A stretch of DNA of 43,372 nucleotides from Lysobacter_K sp043738095. Its GTDB lineage: Bacteria; Pseudomonadota; Gammaproteobacteria; Xanthomonadales; Xanthomonadaceae. Shown piece after piece: positions 25,572 to 35,100 of this stretch. The translations under genes and the position numbers were made by a program. The stretch is from the NCBI GenBank assembly GCA_043738095.1, contig JAYSZI010000116.1:1-43372 (forward strand). The letters run 5' to 3'. The stretch's first letter is position 1; every line of letters starts with the position of its first letter. Under the pieces are notes generated by a model that saw only the letters and a list, made by a program, of their open reading frames with translations, was not told the origin of the DNA and made no database searches.

Positions 25572-26399
25572 TCATGCTTGCAACCAGGCCGCCCACGGCA
25601 ACGCCAGGTCGCCCAATGCGACGAAGTCGCCATTGAGCACGGTATCGCGCCGGTTGTAGCGCAGCGGTCGGCCTTTCGGATCCAGCACGCCGCCGCCGGC
25701 GCCTTCGAGCACGCATTGGCCAGCCGCCGTGTCCCACTCGCTGGTCGGGCCGAAGCGCGGGTACACGTCCATCCCGCCTTCGGCGAGGCGACAGAACTTC
25801 AGCGACGACCCCAAACCCAGCGGCTCGACCTCGCCCATGCTGCGCGACATCCGGGCGATAAATGCGTCGCTGCGCGGGTCGCGGTGCGAGCGGCTTGCGG
25901 CGACCCGTAACGGCGGCAGCGCTGGTGCGCGCGCGCGCAAAGCCACGTCGATGTCGCCCTCGCGCCGGAACGCGCCTAACCCGGCGCCGCCATGCCAGAC
26001 ATCGCCGGTCACGGGCGCTTGGACCACGCCGAACACGGCGACGCCATCTTCAACGAGCGCGATGTTGACGGTGAATTCGCCGTTGCGTTTGACGAATTCG
26101 CGCGTGCCATCGAGCGGGTCCACCACCCACAGCCGCGGCCACTGCCGGCGTTGCGCGGCGGGGACCTCGTGCGCGGATTCTTCCGACAACACCGGTATGT
26201 CGGGCGTGAGGCGGGCTAGGCCATCGACGATGCAATGGTGCGCGGCCATGTCCGCCGCCGTCAGCGGGGAATTGTCGTCCTTGCGCTGCACGGCGAACTC
26301 GCTGTCGTAGACGCGCAGGATCGCCGCAGCGGCGTCACGCGCGATCGCGATCGTGCCTTCGCGAATGTCGTTGGAAATGCCCAAGGGCGACGGGGTCAT
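25572..26399 (-). CDS. cysQ: 3'(2'),5'-bisphosphate nucleotidase CysQ
   Basis: A 275-residue magnesium-dependent phosphatase of the inositol monophosphatase superfamily that converts PAP, the by-product of sulfate assimilation, to AMP. Seen: KDDNSPLTAADMAAH, the metal-binding LSEESAHE, the signature WVVDPLDGTREFVKRNGEF, and the C-terminal SEWDTAAGQCVLEGAGGGV. The ATG at 26399 overlaps the NudE stop as ATGA; longer starts at 26417 or 26504 are less likely. Co-directional with nudE upstream and mazG downstream. Confidence 0.94.
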   Translation of the reverse strand: MTPSPLGISNDIREGTIAIARDAAAAILRVYDSEFAVQRKDDNSPLTAADMAAHHCIVDGLARLTPDIPVLSEESAHEVPAAQRRQWPRLWVVDPLDGTREFVKRNGEFTVNIALVEDGVAVFGVVQAPVTGDVWHGGAGLGAFRREGDIDVALRARAPALPPLRVAASRSHRDPRSDAFIARMSRSMGEVEPLGLGSSLKFCRLAEGGMDVYPRFGPTSEWDTAAGQCVLEGAGGGVLDPKGRPLRYNRRDTVLNGDFVALGDLALPWAAWLQA

Positions 26400-26944
26400 C
26401 GTAGTGTCCTCAGCCATTCGCGCACGATAAATAACGCGGCGATGCTGCGGCCTTCGGAAAAGTCCTCGCGCAGGATCAGTTCGTGCAGCGCGTCCAGTTT
26501 CCACGGCACGGGTTCCAGCTCCTCGGGTTCGTCACCGGGCAGGCGCTCGGGGTACAGGTCGCGCGCGACCACGAGGTGCGCGGCGTGGCTCATGTAGGTC
26601 GGCGCGAGGGTTAGTTCGCGCAGTACGGTGAGCGAGCGGGCGCCATAGCCGGCCTCTTCCTTGAGTTCGCGATCGGCCGCCTGCAGCGGCGTCTCGCCCG
26701 CATCCATGCGGCCTTTCACCAGGCCGAGTTCGTAGCGGTGCACCCCGGCGGCGTACTCGCGCACGAGCAGCACGGTGTCGTCGTCGAGCATCGGCACCAC
26801 CACGACCGCACCGTGGCCGCGCCCGTGCATACGCTGGAACTGACGGCGTTCGCCGTTGCTGAATTCGAGATCGAGCCGCTCGAGGCGATAGGGCCCGGAG
26901 TCGTCTTCGACGATGCGGTGGATCGTAGGCAGGCGTCTGCTCAT
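26396..26944 (-). CDS. nudE: NUDIX hydrolase, ADP-sugar/ADP-compound pyrophosphatase (NudE-like)
   Basis: A 182-residue NUDIX enzyme hydrolysing ADP-ribose, NADH or related dinucleotides. The NUDIX box is complete: GRMDAGETPLQAADRELKEE followed by AGYGA (G-x5-E-x7-REUxEExGU). Flanking sequence (FSNGERRQFQRM, VLLVREYAAGVHRYELGLVKG, TLAPTYMSHAAHLVVARDLYPERL) resembles NudE rather than NudF. It heads a minus-strand run nudE, cysQ, mazG, Mpo1-like and is divergent from bioA across about 70 bases. Confidence 0.9.
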   Translation of the reverse strand: MSRRLPTIHRIVEDDSGPYRLERLDLEFSNGERRQFQRMHGRGHGAVVVVPMLDDDTVLLVREYAAGVHRYELGLVKGRMDAGETPLQAADRELKEEAGYGARSLTVLRELTLAPTYMSHAAHLVVARDLYPERLPGDEPEELEPVPWKLDALHELILREDFSEGRSIAALFIVREWLRTLR

Positions 26945-27012
26945 AGTCAGGTTTCTAGAAGGCTTGCACCCGGCAGGCGCGAAGTGGCCACGGCAGGCAC
27001 GATAATGGCGGA

Positions 27013-28440
27013 ATGCAAAAGATCACTAACGATCCCGGGATGCTAGCAGAGGGTCCCCTTGCCGACGCCGCGGCCTGGCGCGCGCGCGACCTCGCGGTGC
27101 TGTGGCACCCGTGCACGCAGATGCGCGAACACCCCGACGTCCTGCCGCTATTGCCGATCGCGCACGGCGACGGACCCTGGCTGATCGGGCGCGATGGCCG
27201 GCGCTACCTCGATGCGATTTCGAGCTGGTGGACCAACCTGTTCGGCCATGCCGAGCCACGTATCGCCGCGGCGATCGCGCAGCAGGCGCACACGCTGGAG
27301 CACGTGATCCTCGCCGGCTGCTCGCACGCGCCCGCGGTCGAACTGGCCGAGACACTGCTCGCACTCGCGCCGCGCCAGGCCGGGCGGGCGCCCCTGGCCA
27401 AGGTCTTCTACGCCGACAACGGCTCGGCCGGGGTAGAGGTCGCTCTGAAAATGGCGTTCCACTGGTTCGTCAATCGCGGCGAGCCACGGCGCAGCAAGTT
27501 CATCGCGCTCGAGGGCGGCTATCACGGCGAGACGCTGGGCGCGCTCGCGGTCGGCGATATCCCGCTGTACCGCCGGGTGTACGCGCCGTTGCTGGCGCAG
27601 GCGTTGTTCGCGCCCTCGCCCGATGCGTATCTGGCCCAACCGGGGCAGAGCGCGGCCAGCCACGCCGAGGACGCCGCCGACGCGCTCGCGCGCCTGCTCG
27701 ACCACCACGCGGGCGAGATCTGCGCGCTGATCCTGGAGCCGCGCGTGCAATGCGCCGGCGGCATGCGCATGCACGACCCGGTGTACCTCAAGCGCGCGCG
27801 CGAGCTGTGCGACGTGCACGGGGTGTTCTTGATCGCTGATGAGATCGCGGTCGGCTTCGGCCGCACCGGCACGCTGTTCGCGTGCGAACAAAGCGAGGTG
27901 ATGCCGGACCTGCTGTGCCTGTCGAAAGGACTGACGGGCGGCTTCCTGCCGCTGGCGGCGGTGCTGGCGACGCAGGAGCTGTACGACGGGTTTCTCGATG
28001 ATTCGCGCGAGCGCGCGTTCCTCCATTCGCACAGCTACACCGGTAATCCGCTCGCGTGCGCGGCTGCGCTGGCGTCGCTGGGGATCTTCGCCTCCGACGA
28101 TGTGCTCGCGCGCAACCGGGTCACCGCAGCGCGCATGGCTGAACTGGCGGCGCCATTGGCCGAGCATCCGCACGTCGCCGACGTACGTCAGGCCGGCATG
28201 ATCGTCGCGTTCGAACTGACCCGCGGCGGCGACAAACGCACGCCATTCGCCGCCGCCGAGCGCGTCGGTTTGCGCGCCTACCGCGCCGCGCTCGATTGCG
28301 GCGTGCTGCTGCGGCCGCTCGGGGACGTGCTGTATTGGATACCGCCGTATTGCATCGACGACGACGCCTTGCGGCTCCTCGCTGACACCACCCGCGCCGC
28401 GATCGATGTGGCCACGGGCGAGGCTGCGGCATGCGTCTGA
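27013..28440 (+). CDS. bioA: Adenosylmethionine-8-amino-7-oxononanoate aminotransferase
   Basis: A 475-residue PLP enzyme of biotin synthesis that turns KAPA into DAPA using S-adenosylmethionine as amino donor. Diagnostic segments: LWHPCTQM, ISSWWTNLFGH, FYADNGSAGVEVALKMA, GGYHGETLGA, the cofactor-binding LIADEIAVGFGRTG (Asp276), the Schiff-base lysine in CLSKGLTGGFLPLA (Lys305) and HSHSYTGNPLAC. The ATG at 27013 has a -10-like GATAAT at 27001-27006 and no convincing ribosome binding site. The message may therefore be nearly leaderless, or translation may begin at ATG 27040. Other bio genes are not in the window. Confidence 0.95.
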   Translation: MQKITNDPGMLAEGPLADAAAWRARDLAVLWHPCTQMREHPDVLPLLPIAHGDGPWLIGRDGRRYLDAISSWWTNLFGHAEPRIAAAIAQQAHTLEHVILAGCSHAPAVELAETLLALAPRQAGRAPLAKVFYADNGSAGVEVALKMAFHWFVNRGEPRRSKFIALEGGYHGETLGALAVGDIPLYRRVYAPLLAQALFAPSPDAYLAQPGQSAASHAEDAADALARLLDHHAGEICALILEPRVQCAGGMRMHDPVYLKRARELCDVHGVFLIADEIAVGFGRTGTLFACEQSEVMPDLLCLSKGLTGGFLPLAAVLATQELYDGFLDDSRERAFLHSHSYTGNPLACAAALASLGIFASDDVLARNRVTAARMAELAAPLAEHPHVADVRQAGMIVAFELTRGGDKRTPFAAAERVGLRAYRAALDCGVLLRPLGDVLYWIPPYCIDDDALRLLADTTRAAIDVATGEAAACV

Positions 28441-29168
28441 CCCGCGTCCACGTCGCCGCGGCATTGACCCCCGGTAGCGAGCTTGCCTTGCCCGAAAGCG
28501 CGGCCACGCACCTGTCACGCGTGCTGCGCTTGGGGGTGGGAGACGCCTGCGTGTTGTTCAATGGCGACGGCCGCGATTTCGCCGCGCGCATTGTTACCGT
28601 GAGCAAACGCGAACTGCGCGTCGCGATCGAATCAGTGGTCGCGATCGAGCGCGAGTCGCCGCTGCGTCTGGTGCTGTTGCAGGGCATCGCGCGCGGCGAA
28701 AAGATGGACCTGATCCTGCAAAAGGCCACCGAGCTTGGCATCACCGAAGTTCATCCGCTGTCGTCGCAACGCAGCGAGGTCAAGCTCGATCAAGCGCGCG
28801 CGGACAAACGCCTCGCTCACTGGCAGGCCGTGGTCATTGCCGCGTGCGAGCAGTGTGGACGCGCGGTGGTACCCCGGGTCGGCGTACCGGGGTCATTGGC
28901 GGCGGTGCTCACGGCGTTGCCAGCCGGCGGCTTGCGTCTGATCCTCGACCCAAATGGGGACTTGTCGCTACCAACGCTGGCCTTGGCGGCTACAACCCCG
29001 GTGCTGCTAGCCGTCGGCCCGGAAGGCGGCTGGTCGCCGCTGGATCGCGAGCAGCTCGAAGCGGCGGATTTCCAGGGGTTGCGGCTGGGTCCGCGCATCC
29101 TGCGCACGGAAACCGCGGGGCTGGCAGCGATTGCGGCCCTGCAGGCGCGGTTTGGGGACTTGGCTTAA
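28431..29168 (+). CDS. rsmE: 16S rRNA m3U1498 methyltransferase
   Basis: A 245-residue SPOUT-fold enzyme that methylates N3 of U1498 in 16S rRNA in the assembled small subunit. An N-terminal PUA-like part (MRLTRVHVAAALTPGSELALPESAATHLSRVLRLGVGD) precedes the knotted domain with LLQGIARGEKMDLILQKATELGITEVHPL. The S-adenosylmethionine loops AVGPEGGWSPLDREQLE and LGPRILRTETAGLAAI are present. The ATG at 28431 overlaps the bioA stop by 10 bases, so the pair is coupled. Confidence 0.96.
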   Translation: MRLTRVHVAAALTPGSELALPESAATHLSRVLRLGVGDACVLFNGDGRDFAARIVTVSKRELRVAIESVVAIERESPLRLVLLQGIARGEKMDLILQKATELGITEVHPLSSQRSEVKLDQARADKRLAHWQAVVIAACEQCGRAVVPRVGVPGSLAAVLTALPAGGLRLILDPNGDLSLPTLALAATTPVLLAVGPEGGWSPLDREQLEAADFQGLRLGPRILRTETAGLAAIAALQARFGDLA

Positions 29169-29517
29169 CTAGCAGGCAGAGACGGTTCGAGCGACCGGCG
29201 ATGGATCTGCGGCTCTTGTGGCGTCGACTGCAGTTTTGCGCTGCCCCGAGATGCTACGGCGATGGCAGCTCTAGTAAGTGTAGTTCCGGCGTAGAACCGA
29301 CCAGCGCGGGCCGGGACGGCGTACGGGCCCTGAACCTCGGCACTCGGCCTACGCAGGCGACTTCCGGCCCGATTAGTCGGGAACTCGGCTTCCGGATATC
29401 TCGATCGACAGAGTCGCAAGTTCGATGTGGCCGCTCCGATACCGAGGCCTTTCACCGACTACCTCTTTGCTCCAGCCGGGCATAGAAAGGCGGCCCGCGA
29501 CTCATGCCTCCGGTGCT
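29169..29517. other. Convergent intergenic region of 349 bp
   Basis: This lies between the rsmE stop and the chpC-like stop. A minus-strand frame of 96 codons spans 29165-29455 but has no start context, family or codon logic that I would defend; it runs 4 bases into rsmE. No clear terminator or repeat is visible. Confidence 0.35.
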
Positions 29518-30519
29518 TCAGGCCGCCTGCGCCAACGCGTCGTTGATCATGCCCTCAACCGCGACCAGGTCGGGCACAAACGCGGTGTCCTCATTCATGA
29601 TCACGCACGCCAGCACGCCTGGCGGCAATTGGGCGCTATCGGCATCGGGCAGGCTTTCCTTTGACACTGTCACCAAGCGTGGGAAGCCCTGGGTCAGGAT
29701 CGCGAAATACGGCGCCTTCGGGTTACCGCCAAGGGCTTTGAGCACCACTACCTTGCTACCCAGGCCTGCTGGCTCCTTTCCCAGACCCGCCAACTCGGCA
29801 AATGCCACCAACGGCAACTGCCAACCACGCCAGCGCATCTTGCCCAGCAGCCATTCCGGCGCGGTATCGACCGGCTCCGGCGGGGCATAGGACAGCACCT
29901 CGGCGATATTGGCGTTAGGCAGCAACAGGCGCGCGCCGGCCAATTGAATCAGCACGCCGCGGATGTCGGCTTGAAGCTGATCGCCGCGGTGAGCGGTCGA
30001 CTCAATAGGGACGGGCGGCTGCTCTGTCGGCATCTGCCCCTGCTCGGCTGCGTGCTTGGCCCGCTTGTTGTTTCGTTTGCCGGGCTCGGGTGCTAGCTCG
30101 CGGGACTGCGCGTCTTGCGCTTGAGCTTCTTGGGCTAAGTCGTCTTGGGACTGGGCGTCCTGGACTAGACCGTCCTCGGCTCGGTCGCTCCGGGCTTGCT
30201 CGTCCTGGGCTTGCTCGTCCTGGGCTCGCTCGTCCTGGGCTCGCTCACCTTGGATCGGCTCATCATGGAGTTGCCCATTTCGGGCTTGATCGTCGGTACG
30301 ACCTTCGCCCAGCTCATGTTGAGCCCGGGCGGAGACCTCATCAATGCTATCGCCCAGTTGTTCGATCCCCTGCCCATCGGTCAGCTCCTGGGGAGCGGGA
30401 TCTTGCAACTGCTCGTTGATCTGAGCGTCCGACCCTTGTACCGGCACCTGAGCCTTCGCAGCGGGCTGTGCGGTCGCGGTTGCCGATTTTGCACGGTGCT
30501 GGCGGGATTTCTTCGACAT
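29518..30519 (-). CDS. CheW-domain protein of the Pil-Chp cluster (ChpC-like)
   Basis: A 333-residue protein with a CheW-like adaptor domain at the C-terminus (about 180-330). Seen there: RGVLIQLAGARLLLPNANIAEVLSYAPPEP, PEWLLGKMRWRGWQLPLVAFAELAG and GFPRLVTVSKESL. Such domains couple receptor and kinase arrays. The first ~175 residues are unusual: charged, Gln/Asp/Glu/Ala-rich, with about 50 residues of pentad repeats of the AQDEQ type (roughly 86-133), probably disordered or coiled. The start at 30519 sits 10 bases after the stop of the CheB-like gene and is the only sensible ATG. Position in the cluster matches chpC of Pseudomonas. Confidence 0.8.
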   Translation of the reverse strand: MSKKSRQHRAKSATATAQPAAKAQVPVQGSDAQINEQLQDPAPQELTDGQGIEQLGDSIDEVSARAQHELGEGRTDDQARNGQLHDEPIQGERAQDERAQDEQAQDEQARSDRAEDGLVQDAQSQDDLAQEAQAQDAQSRELAPEPGKRNNKRAKHAAEQGQMPTEQPPVPIESTAHRGDQLQADIRGVLIQLAGARLLLPNANIAEVLSYAPPEPVDTAPEWLLGKMRWRGWQLPLVAFAELAGLGKEPAGLGSKVVVLKALGGNPKAPYFAILTQGFPRLVTVSKESLPDADSAQLPPGVLACVIMNEDTAFVPDLVAVEGMINDALAQAA

Positions 30520-30529
30520 TGCGGATTCC

Positions 30530-32125
30530 TTAGGTATGCCAGCGTTCGGCCAGCCGCCGTGCCAATTCAGCCGGCTGCCCGGCGTCGCCGCCCCGTGCAA
30601 CCAAAGCGCTCGGCGCGGTTGCGTCGTAACAGCCTTCAGGAGCCTGGCCGATCACCAGCGCGCCGGCCCAGGAATGATTCATTACCGCATCGATCAGCGT
30701 CGGGTCACTGCCGCTGAGCAACAGCACCGCGCTATCGGCCGGCGGCAACGCCGCAAGCACGCTGTCGTCACCCGTGTTGAACTGGATGCCTGCATCAGCG
30801 CACTGGATACCCACCCCGGCGGGCAGGATATAGATCGCTCCGCTGGTCGCTGTCAGGCCCGGTTCGGCCAACTTGACTGGCAGCGTGGTGGCGCGTTGCA
30901 TCTGCGCCACTAGCTTGTCGTAACGGCCACCGTCGAGGCGTTGCTGAACGAGTATCGGGCGCGGAAAATCTCCGGGCAGCGCGCCCAGCAGTTGGCGCAC
31001 GGCGTCCGGCCCGCCGATGCCAGCCATCACCAGCACAGCGCCATGCGCCTGCGCGGGACCTGGGGTGATGCGATCGTCCACCAGTTCCATGCCAGCGATG
31101 CGCGATTCCAGGCTGGCCAAGTCGTGCTTGAAGCGGGAGTTGGCCGCGGGGCCTTCGCCACTGGGCTCGGCGTAACCGCGCAACGCCGGCGGCATGTCGT
31201 CGTCCGTGCCCACCAGTTCGAGCGTCGGGCTGATAGTGGCGGGCGACGACTCCGACATCGGGGCGACCTCGGGGTCAAGCCTTGCGGGCCTGCCTAAACT
31301 CCCCTCTGAACCAGCGGCGGCGGCGAAATCACCGTCGAACATCTGGTTGAAACTGCCTTCCTGAGACGTACGCGGCTCGTCCCGTGGCTGCGCCAACCCG
31401 TCTACTGCGGAATCGGCTTGTTGGAAGTCGAAGGGATCGAGTCCGGCGGCGCCGGATGTTTGAACCGGTCCCGTCGCCGCCACGGGGTCAAAGCTACCGT
31501 CGAAGGAAAAATCCAAAGCGGTATCGAACGTTGGAGACGCACTGTCCGCGGTCGGTCGGGATTCGCCGTCTGGCGCCAATGCTGGCTCGTCGAATGAGAA
31601 CTCCGCCAATAGCGGATCGAACGGGTTGGACGCTTGGACGGGCGCCTGCGCGAGCGAAGGCGGGGTTTGAGGTTGGGCTTCAAACGTGAAGTCCGTCATC
31701 GATTCGCTGGTCGGTTCCAGCAGGGACGAGGGCTCGTTGCCCGACTCCGCTGCCGACGCCGTCGCGGACTGCGCCCCGGGGGGCAGCACATCGCCGTGGC
31801 GGTGCAGCTTCGCGGCAAGATGCCGCACCCAACGCGCGGCCTCCCAGCCCTCGCGCTTGGCGGCGAGTTCAGCCTCTTCAAAGATGACCTCGATGCCCGG
31901 GGCCTGCAGCGCCACCTCGAAGCGCTCCAGCGCCTCCTCGGTCTGGGTATCCAGCGCCACCATCACCACCTGCGCGTGGGCGGCGTCGAGCGCGGCGGGG
32001 TCCAAGGTAAGCGGGTCCGCCTCCAGCACCACTTGCGCACCCGCGTCGGCCAAGGCGACGCGCAAGCGATCGCAGGCCAAACCGGGGCGGGCCAGCAACG
32101 CGACGCGCCTGCCCATCTCATTCAT
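30530..32125 (-). CDS. CheB-like methylesterase homologue (ChpB-like), probably inactive
   Basis: A 531-residue protein. An N-terminal receiver-like region (about 1-110) lacks an obvious phosphoacceptor pattern; a ~240-residue acidic, Phe/Asp/Pro-rich linker follows. The C-terminal domain resembles the CheB methylesterase fold (AVLVMAGIGGPDAVRQLLGALP ... PILVQQRLDGG ... GAIYILPAGVGIQ ... AVLLLSGSDP). In CheB the catalytic Ser lies in GASTGG and the His in TQHMP; here the matching positions read MAGIGG and VQQRL, so at least Ser and His are missing. It starts just before the chpA stop (a gap of 6 bases), as chpB does. A structural or decoy role is inferred. Confidence 0.78.
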   Translation of the reverse strand: MNEMGRRVALLARPGLACDRLRVALADAGAQVVLEADPLTLDPAALDAAHAQVVMVALDTQTEEALERFEVALQAPGIEVIFEEAELAAKREGWEAARWVRHLAAKLHRHGDVLPPGAQSATASAAESGNEPSSLLEPTSESMTDFTFEAQPQTPPSLAQAPVQASNPFDPLLAEFSFDEPALAPDGESRPTADSASPTFDTALDFSFDGSFDPVAATGPVQTSGAAGLDPFDFQQADSAVDGLAQPRDEPRTSQEGSFNQMFDGDFAAAAGSEGSLGRPARLDPEVAPMSESSPATISPTLELVGTDDDMPPALRGYAEPSGEGPAANSRFKHDLASLESRIAGMELVDDRITPGPAQAHGAVLVMAGIGGPDAVRQLLGALPGDFPRPILVQQRLDGGRYDKLVAQMQRATTLPVKLAEPGLTATSGAIYILPAGVGIQCADAGIQFNTGDDSVLAALPPADSAVLLLSGSDPTLIDAVMNHSWAGALVIGQAPEGCYDATAPSALVARGGDAGQPAELARRLAERWHT

Positions 32126-32131
32126 GCCGCG

Positions 32132-35100
32132 TCACTCATGGTCGCGCTCGATCCCGAGCAGCTCGTAAACGTTGCGCAGCAGTTCCGGCTCTTGGTACGG
32201 CTTGCCCATGTAGCGGTCGACACCGATGTCGAACGCGCGCTGGCGGTGCTTGTCGCCGGTACGCGAGGTGATCATCGTGATCGGTACGTTGCGCAGGCGC
32301 GGGTCGGCCTTCATCGCCGTGGCCAACTCGTAACCGTCCATGCGCGGCATCTCGATGTCGAGCAGCATCAGGTCGGGCACCACGTCGACCATGCGCTCCA
32401 AGGCGTCCAGACCGTCCTTCGCCGTGAGCACTTCGAAGTTGTGGCGTTCCAGCACGCGGCCGGTGACCTTGCGCATGGTGATGGAGTCGTCGACCACCAT
32501 CACCAATGGCACCCGGCGCTGTTCCGGCGCTGCAACGACGACCGGCACGTAGTCGCGCGGCAAGGCGGCCTGACGGCGTACCAGTGGGGCGACGTCGAGG
32601 ATCACCACGACGCGGCCGTCGCCCATGATCGTGGCGCCGAAAATGCCAGGTACCGAAGCGACTTGCGGACCGACCGGCTTGACGACGATTTCGCGGTTGC
32701 CGACCACCTGGTCCACCGTGACCGCCGCGCGCAGTTCGCCCGAGCGGATCAACAGCACCGGCATCTGCAGGGAGCCTTCGGCCTTGGCGGGGGCGTGACC
32801 GAGCAATGTGCCCAGGTCATGCACCGCATAGTCCTCGCCGCCGTACCGGTAGACCGGATCGGCGCCGTCGACGCCTTGGAGTTGGTCGCGGGCAATGCGG
32901 CCCACACCGCGGACCGACGCGATCGGCACTGCGAACGAGGTCTCGCCGATACGCACGAACACTGCCTGGGTGACTGCGAGCGTCTGCGGCAGGCGCAGGA
33001 TGAACGTCACGCCCTTGCCCGGGGTGGAGTGGATGTCGAGGGTGCCGCCGAGTTGGCGCACCTCGCTTGCTACCACGTCCATGCCGACGCCACGACCGGC
33101 TAAACGGCTGACTTCGTCCGCCGTCGAGAAGCCCGGCTCGAGGATCAGCATGTCGAGGTCGGCATCGCTGAGCACCGCATCGCTGCGGACCAGCCCACGC
33201 TCTTCGCCGCGGCGACGGATCGCGACGCGGTCGAGGCCGGCACCGTCATCGCCGACTTCCAGCACCACTTCCGACCCTTCGCGGCGTACCGCGAGGCGGA
33301 TCGTGCCTTCTTCCGACTTGCCCGCCTGCTTGCGCTGGGCCGGCAGCTCCAAACCATGCGCCACGGAGTTGCGTAGCAGGTGCTCCAGCGGCGCTGTCAT
33401 GCGCTCGAGCACGTTACGATCGAGCTCGCCCTGGGTACCTTCAAGCTTCAGCTGAACATGCTTGCCGAGTTCGCCCGATGCCTGGCGCACAACGCGGCGC
33501 AGGCGCGGCAGCAGCCCGTCAAACGGCACCATGCGCGTACGCATGAGGCCTTCCTGCAGATCCGAGCTGACGCGCGACTGCTGCAGCAGCAGGGTTTCGT
33601 ACTGGCGCGTCAGGTCGTCGAGCGTGCCTTGCAAGCTGACCTGGTCGGCAGCCGACTCCGACAATGCGCGCGAGAGCTGCTGCAGAGTCGAGAAGCGGTC
33701 AAGTTCGAGCGGATCGAATGTTGCATTGCTGTCTTCGTGCTCGCGCTGGTAGCGCGCGATGATCTGCGCCTCGGTTTCGATCTCGAGGCGGCGCAGCTGG
33801 TCGCGCACGCGGATATTGGTCGCCGCCATTTCCGCGATCGCGATGCGGAACGCACCAAGCTGCTGCTCGAGGCGGGCACGGTAGATCGCGACTTCACCGG
33901 CGTAGTTGACCAGCCGATCGAGCAGATCGGCGCGAATGCGCACCTGCTCTTGCGGGGCGCGCACGCCGATCTCTTCCTCGTCCCCAGCCGGCGTGGCCCC
34001 GATCGGGGCAGACAACGGCTTGAGGTCAACCTTGGCGGCCTCTTCGGCTTGTTCGATCGCGGTAGCGCCGAGCCGCAGATAGCTTTCGCCGCGGGAACGG
34101 GCATCGAACTCGCGGATCAGTTCTTCCGGCATCGCAATCGCGCGCCCGGAACCGACCCGGGTAATCATCGCGTGCAGACGGTCGAAGCCGCGCTCGAGCA
34201 ACGGCACGCCATCGCGTCCGAGCTCGCGGCGGTTCTCGACCACGGCCTCCAACAGAGATTCCATGACGTGGCCGAGTTCGCCCACGGCCATGATGCCGGC
34301 CATGCGCGCCCCGCCCTTGAGCGTGTGCAGGTCGCGCTGCAGCCCAACCAGCGGCTCGCGCTCGCTGGGTGCTTGACGCAAGCGCGCCAGCAAACCATCG
34401 GAATGGTCGAGCAGGTCGCCGCCCTCTTCGACGAAGATGTCGACGAGCTCCGGGTCGAGCCCGGTCAGGTCCAACGCCTCGTCGGGGTCCTCGACGGGTG
34501 GCAGCAGGCTGTCCAGCAGCGCCGCCATGGCGGGCTCGGCAACGTCGAATGGCTCGGCGTCGAGATCGGCAATGGCTTCGGACGTCGGCGTAGTTGCCGC
34601 CTCAGTAATCGCACGCAGCGCTTGGGCCTCCTCGGCTTCGATGCGCGCGTACTCAAGAAGCTCCTCTTCCTCGAGACGTTCGGCTTCAGCCCGTTCGGCT
34701 GCGACCCGTTCGGCCTCGATGCGTTCGGCCTCGATGCGTTCGGCTGCAGCGAGTTCGGCTTCGAGACGTTGCGCTTCGAGCCGTTCGGTTTCGGCGCGTT
34801 CTGCTTCAGCCCGTTCGGTTGCAACGCGTTCGGCTTCGATGCGGTCAGCTTCAACGCGTTCGGCTTCAAACCTCTCGGCCTCAACGCGTTCGGCTTCGAT
34901 GCGCTCAGCTTCAACGCGTTCGGCTTCAACGCGCTCCGTTTCAGCACGTTCGTCTTCAAGAACTTCGACGTCGAGGGGGGCGGCTTCGACGGGGGCGTCC
35001 TCCACGTACCCAGCTCGCTCGGCCTCGAGCCGCTCAGCTTCGAGCCGCTCAGCTTCGACCCGACCGGCTTCCGCGTGCTCACTTTCGAGGCGTTCGGCCT

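Noticed and set aside
29165..29455. 96-codon minus-strand frame downstream of rsmE
   Set aside because: It overlaps the rsmE end, has no start context and has Arg/Ala-rich composition expected of chance frames.
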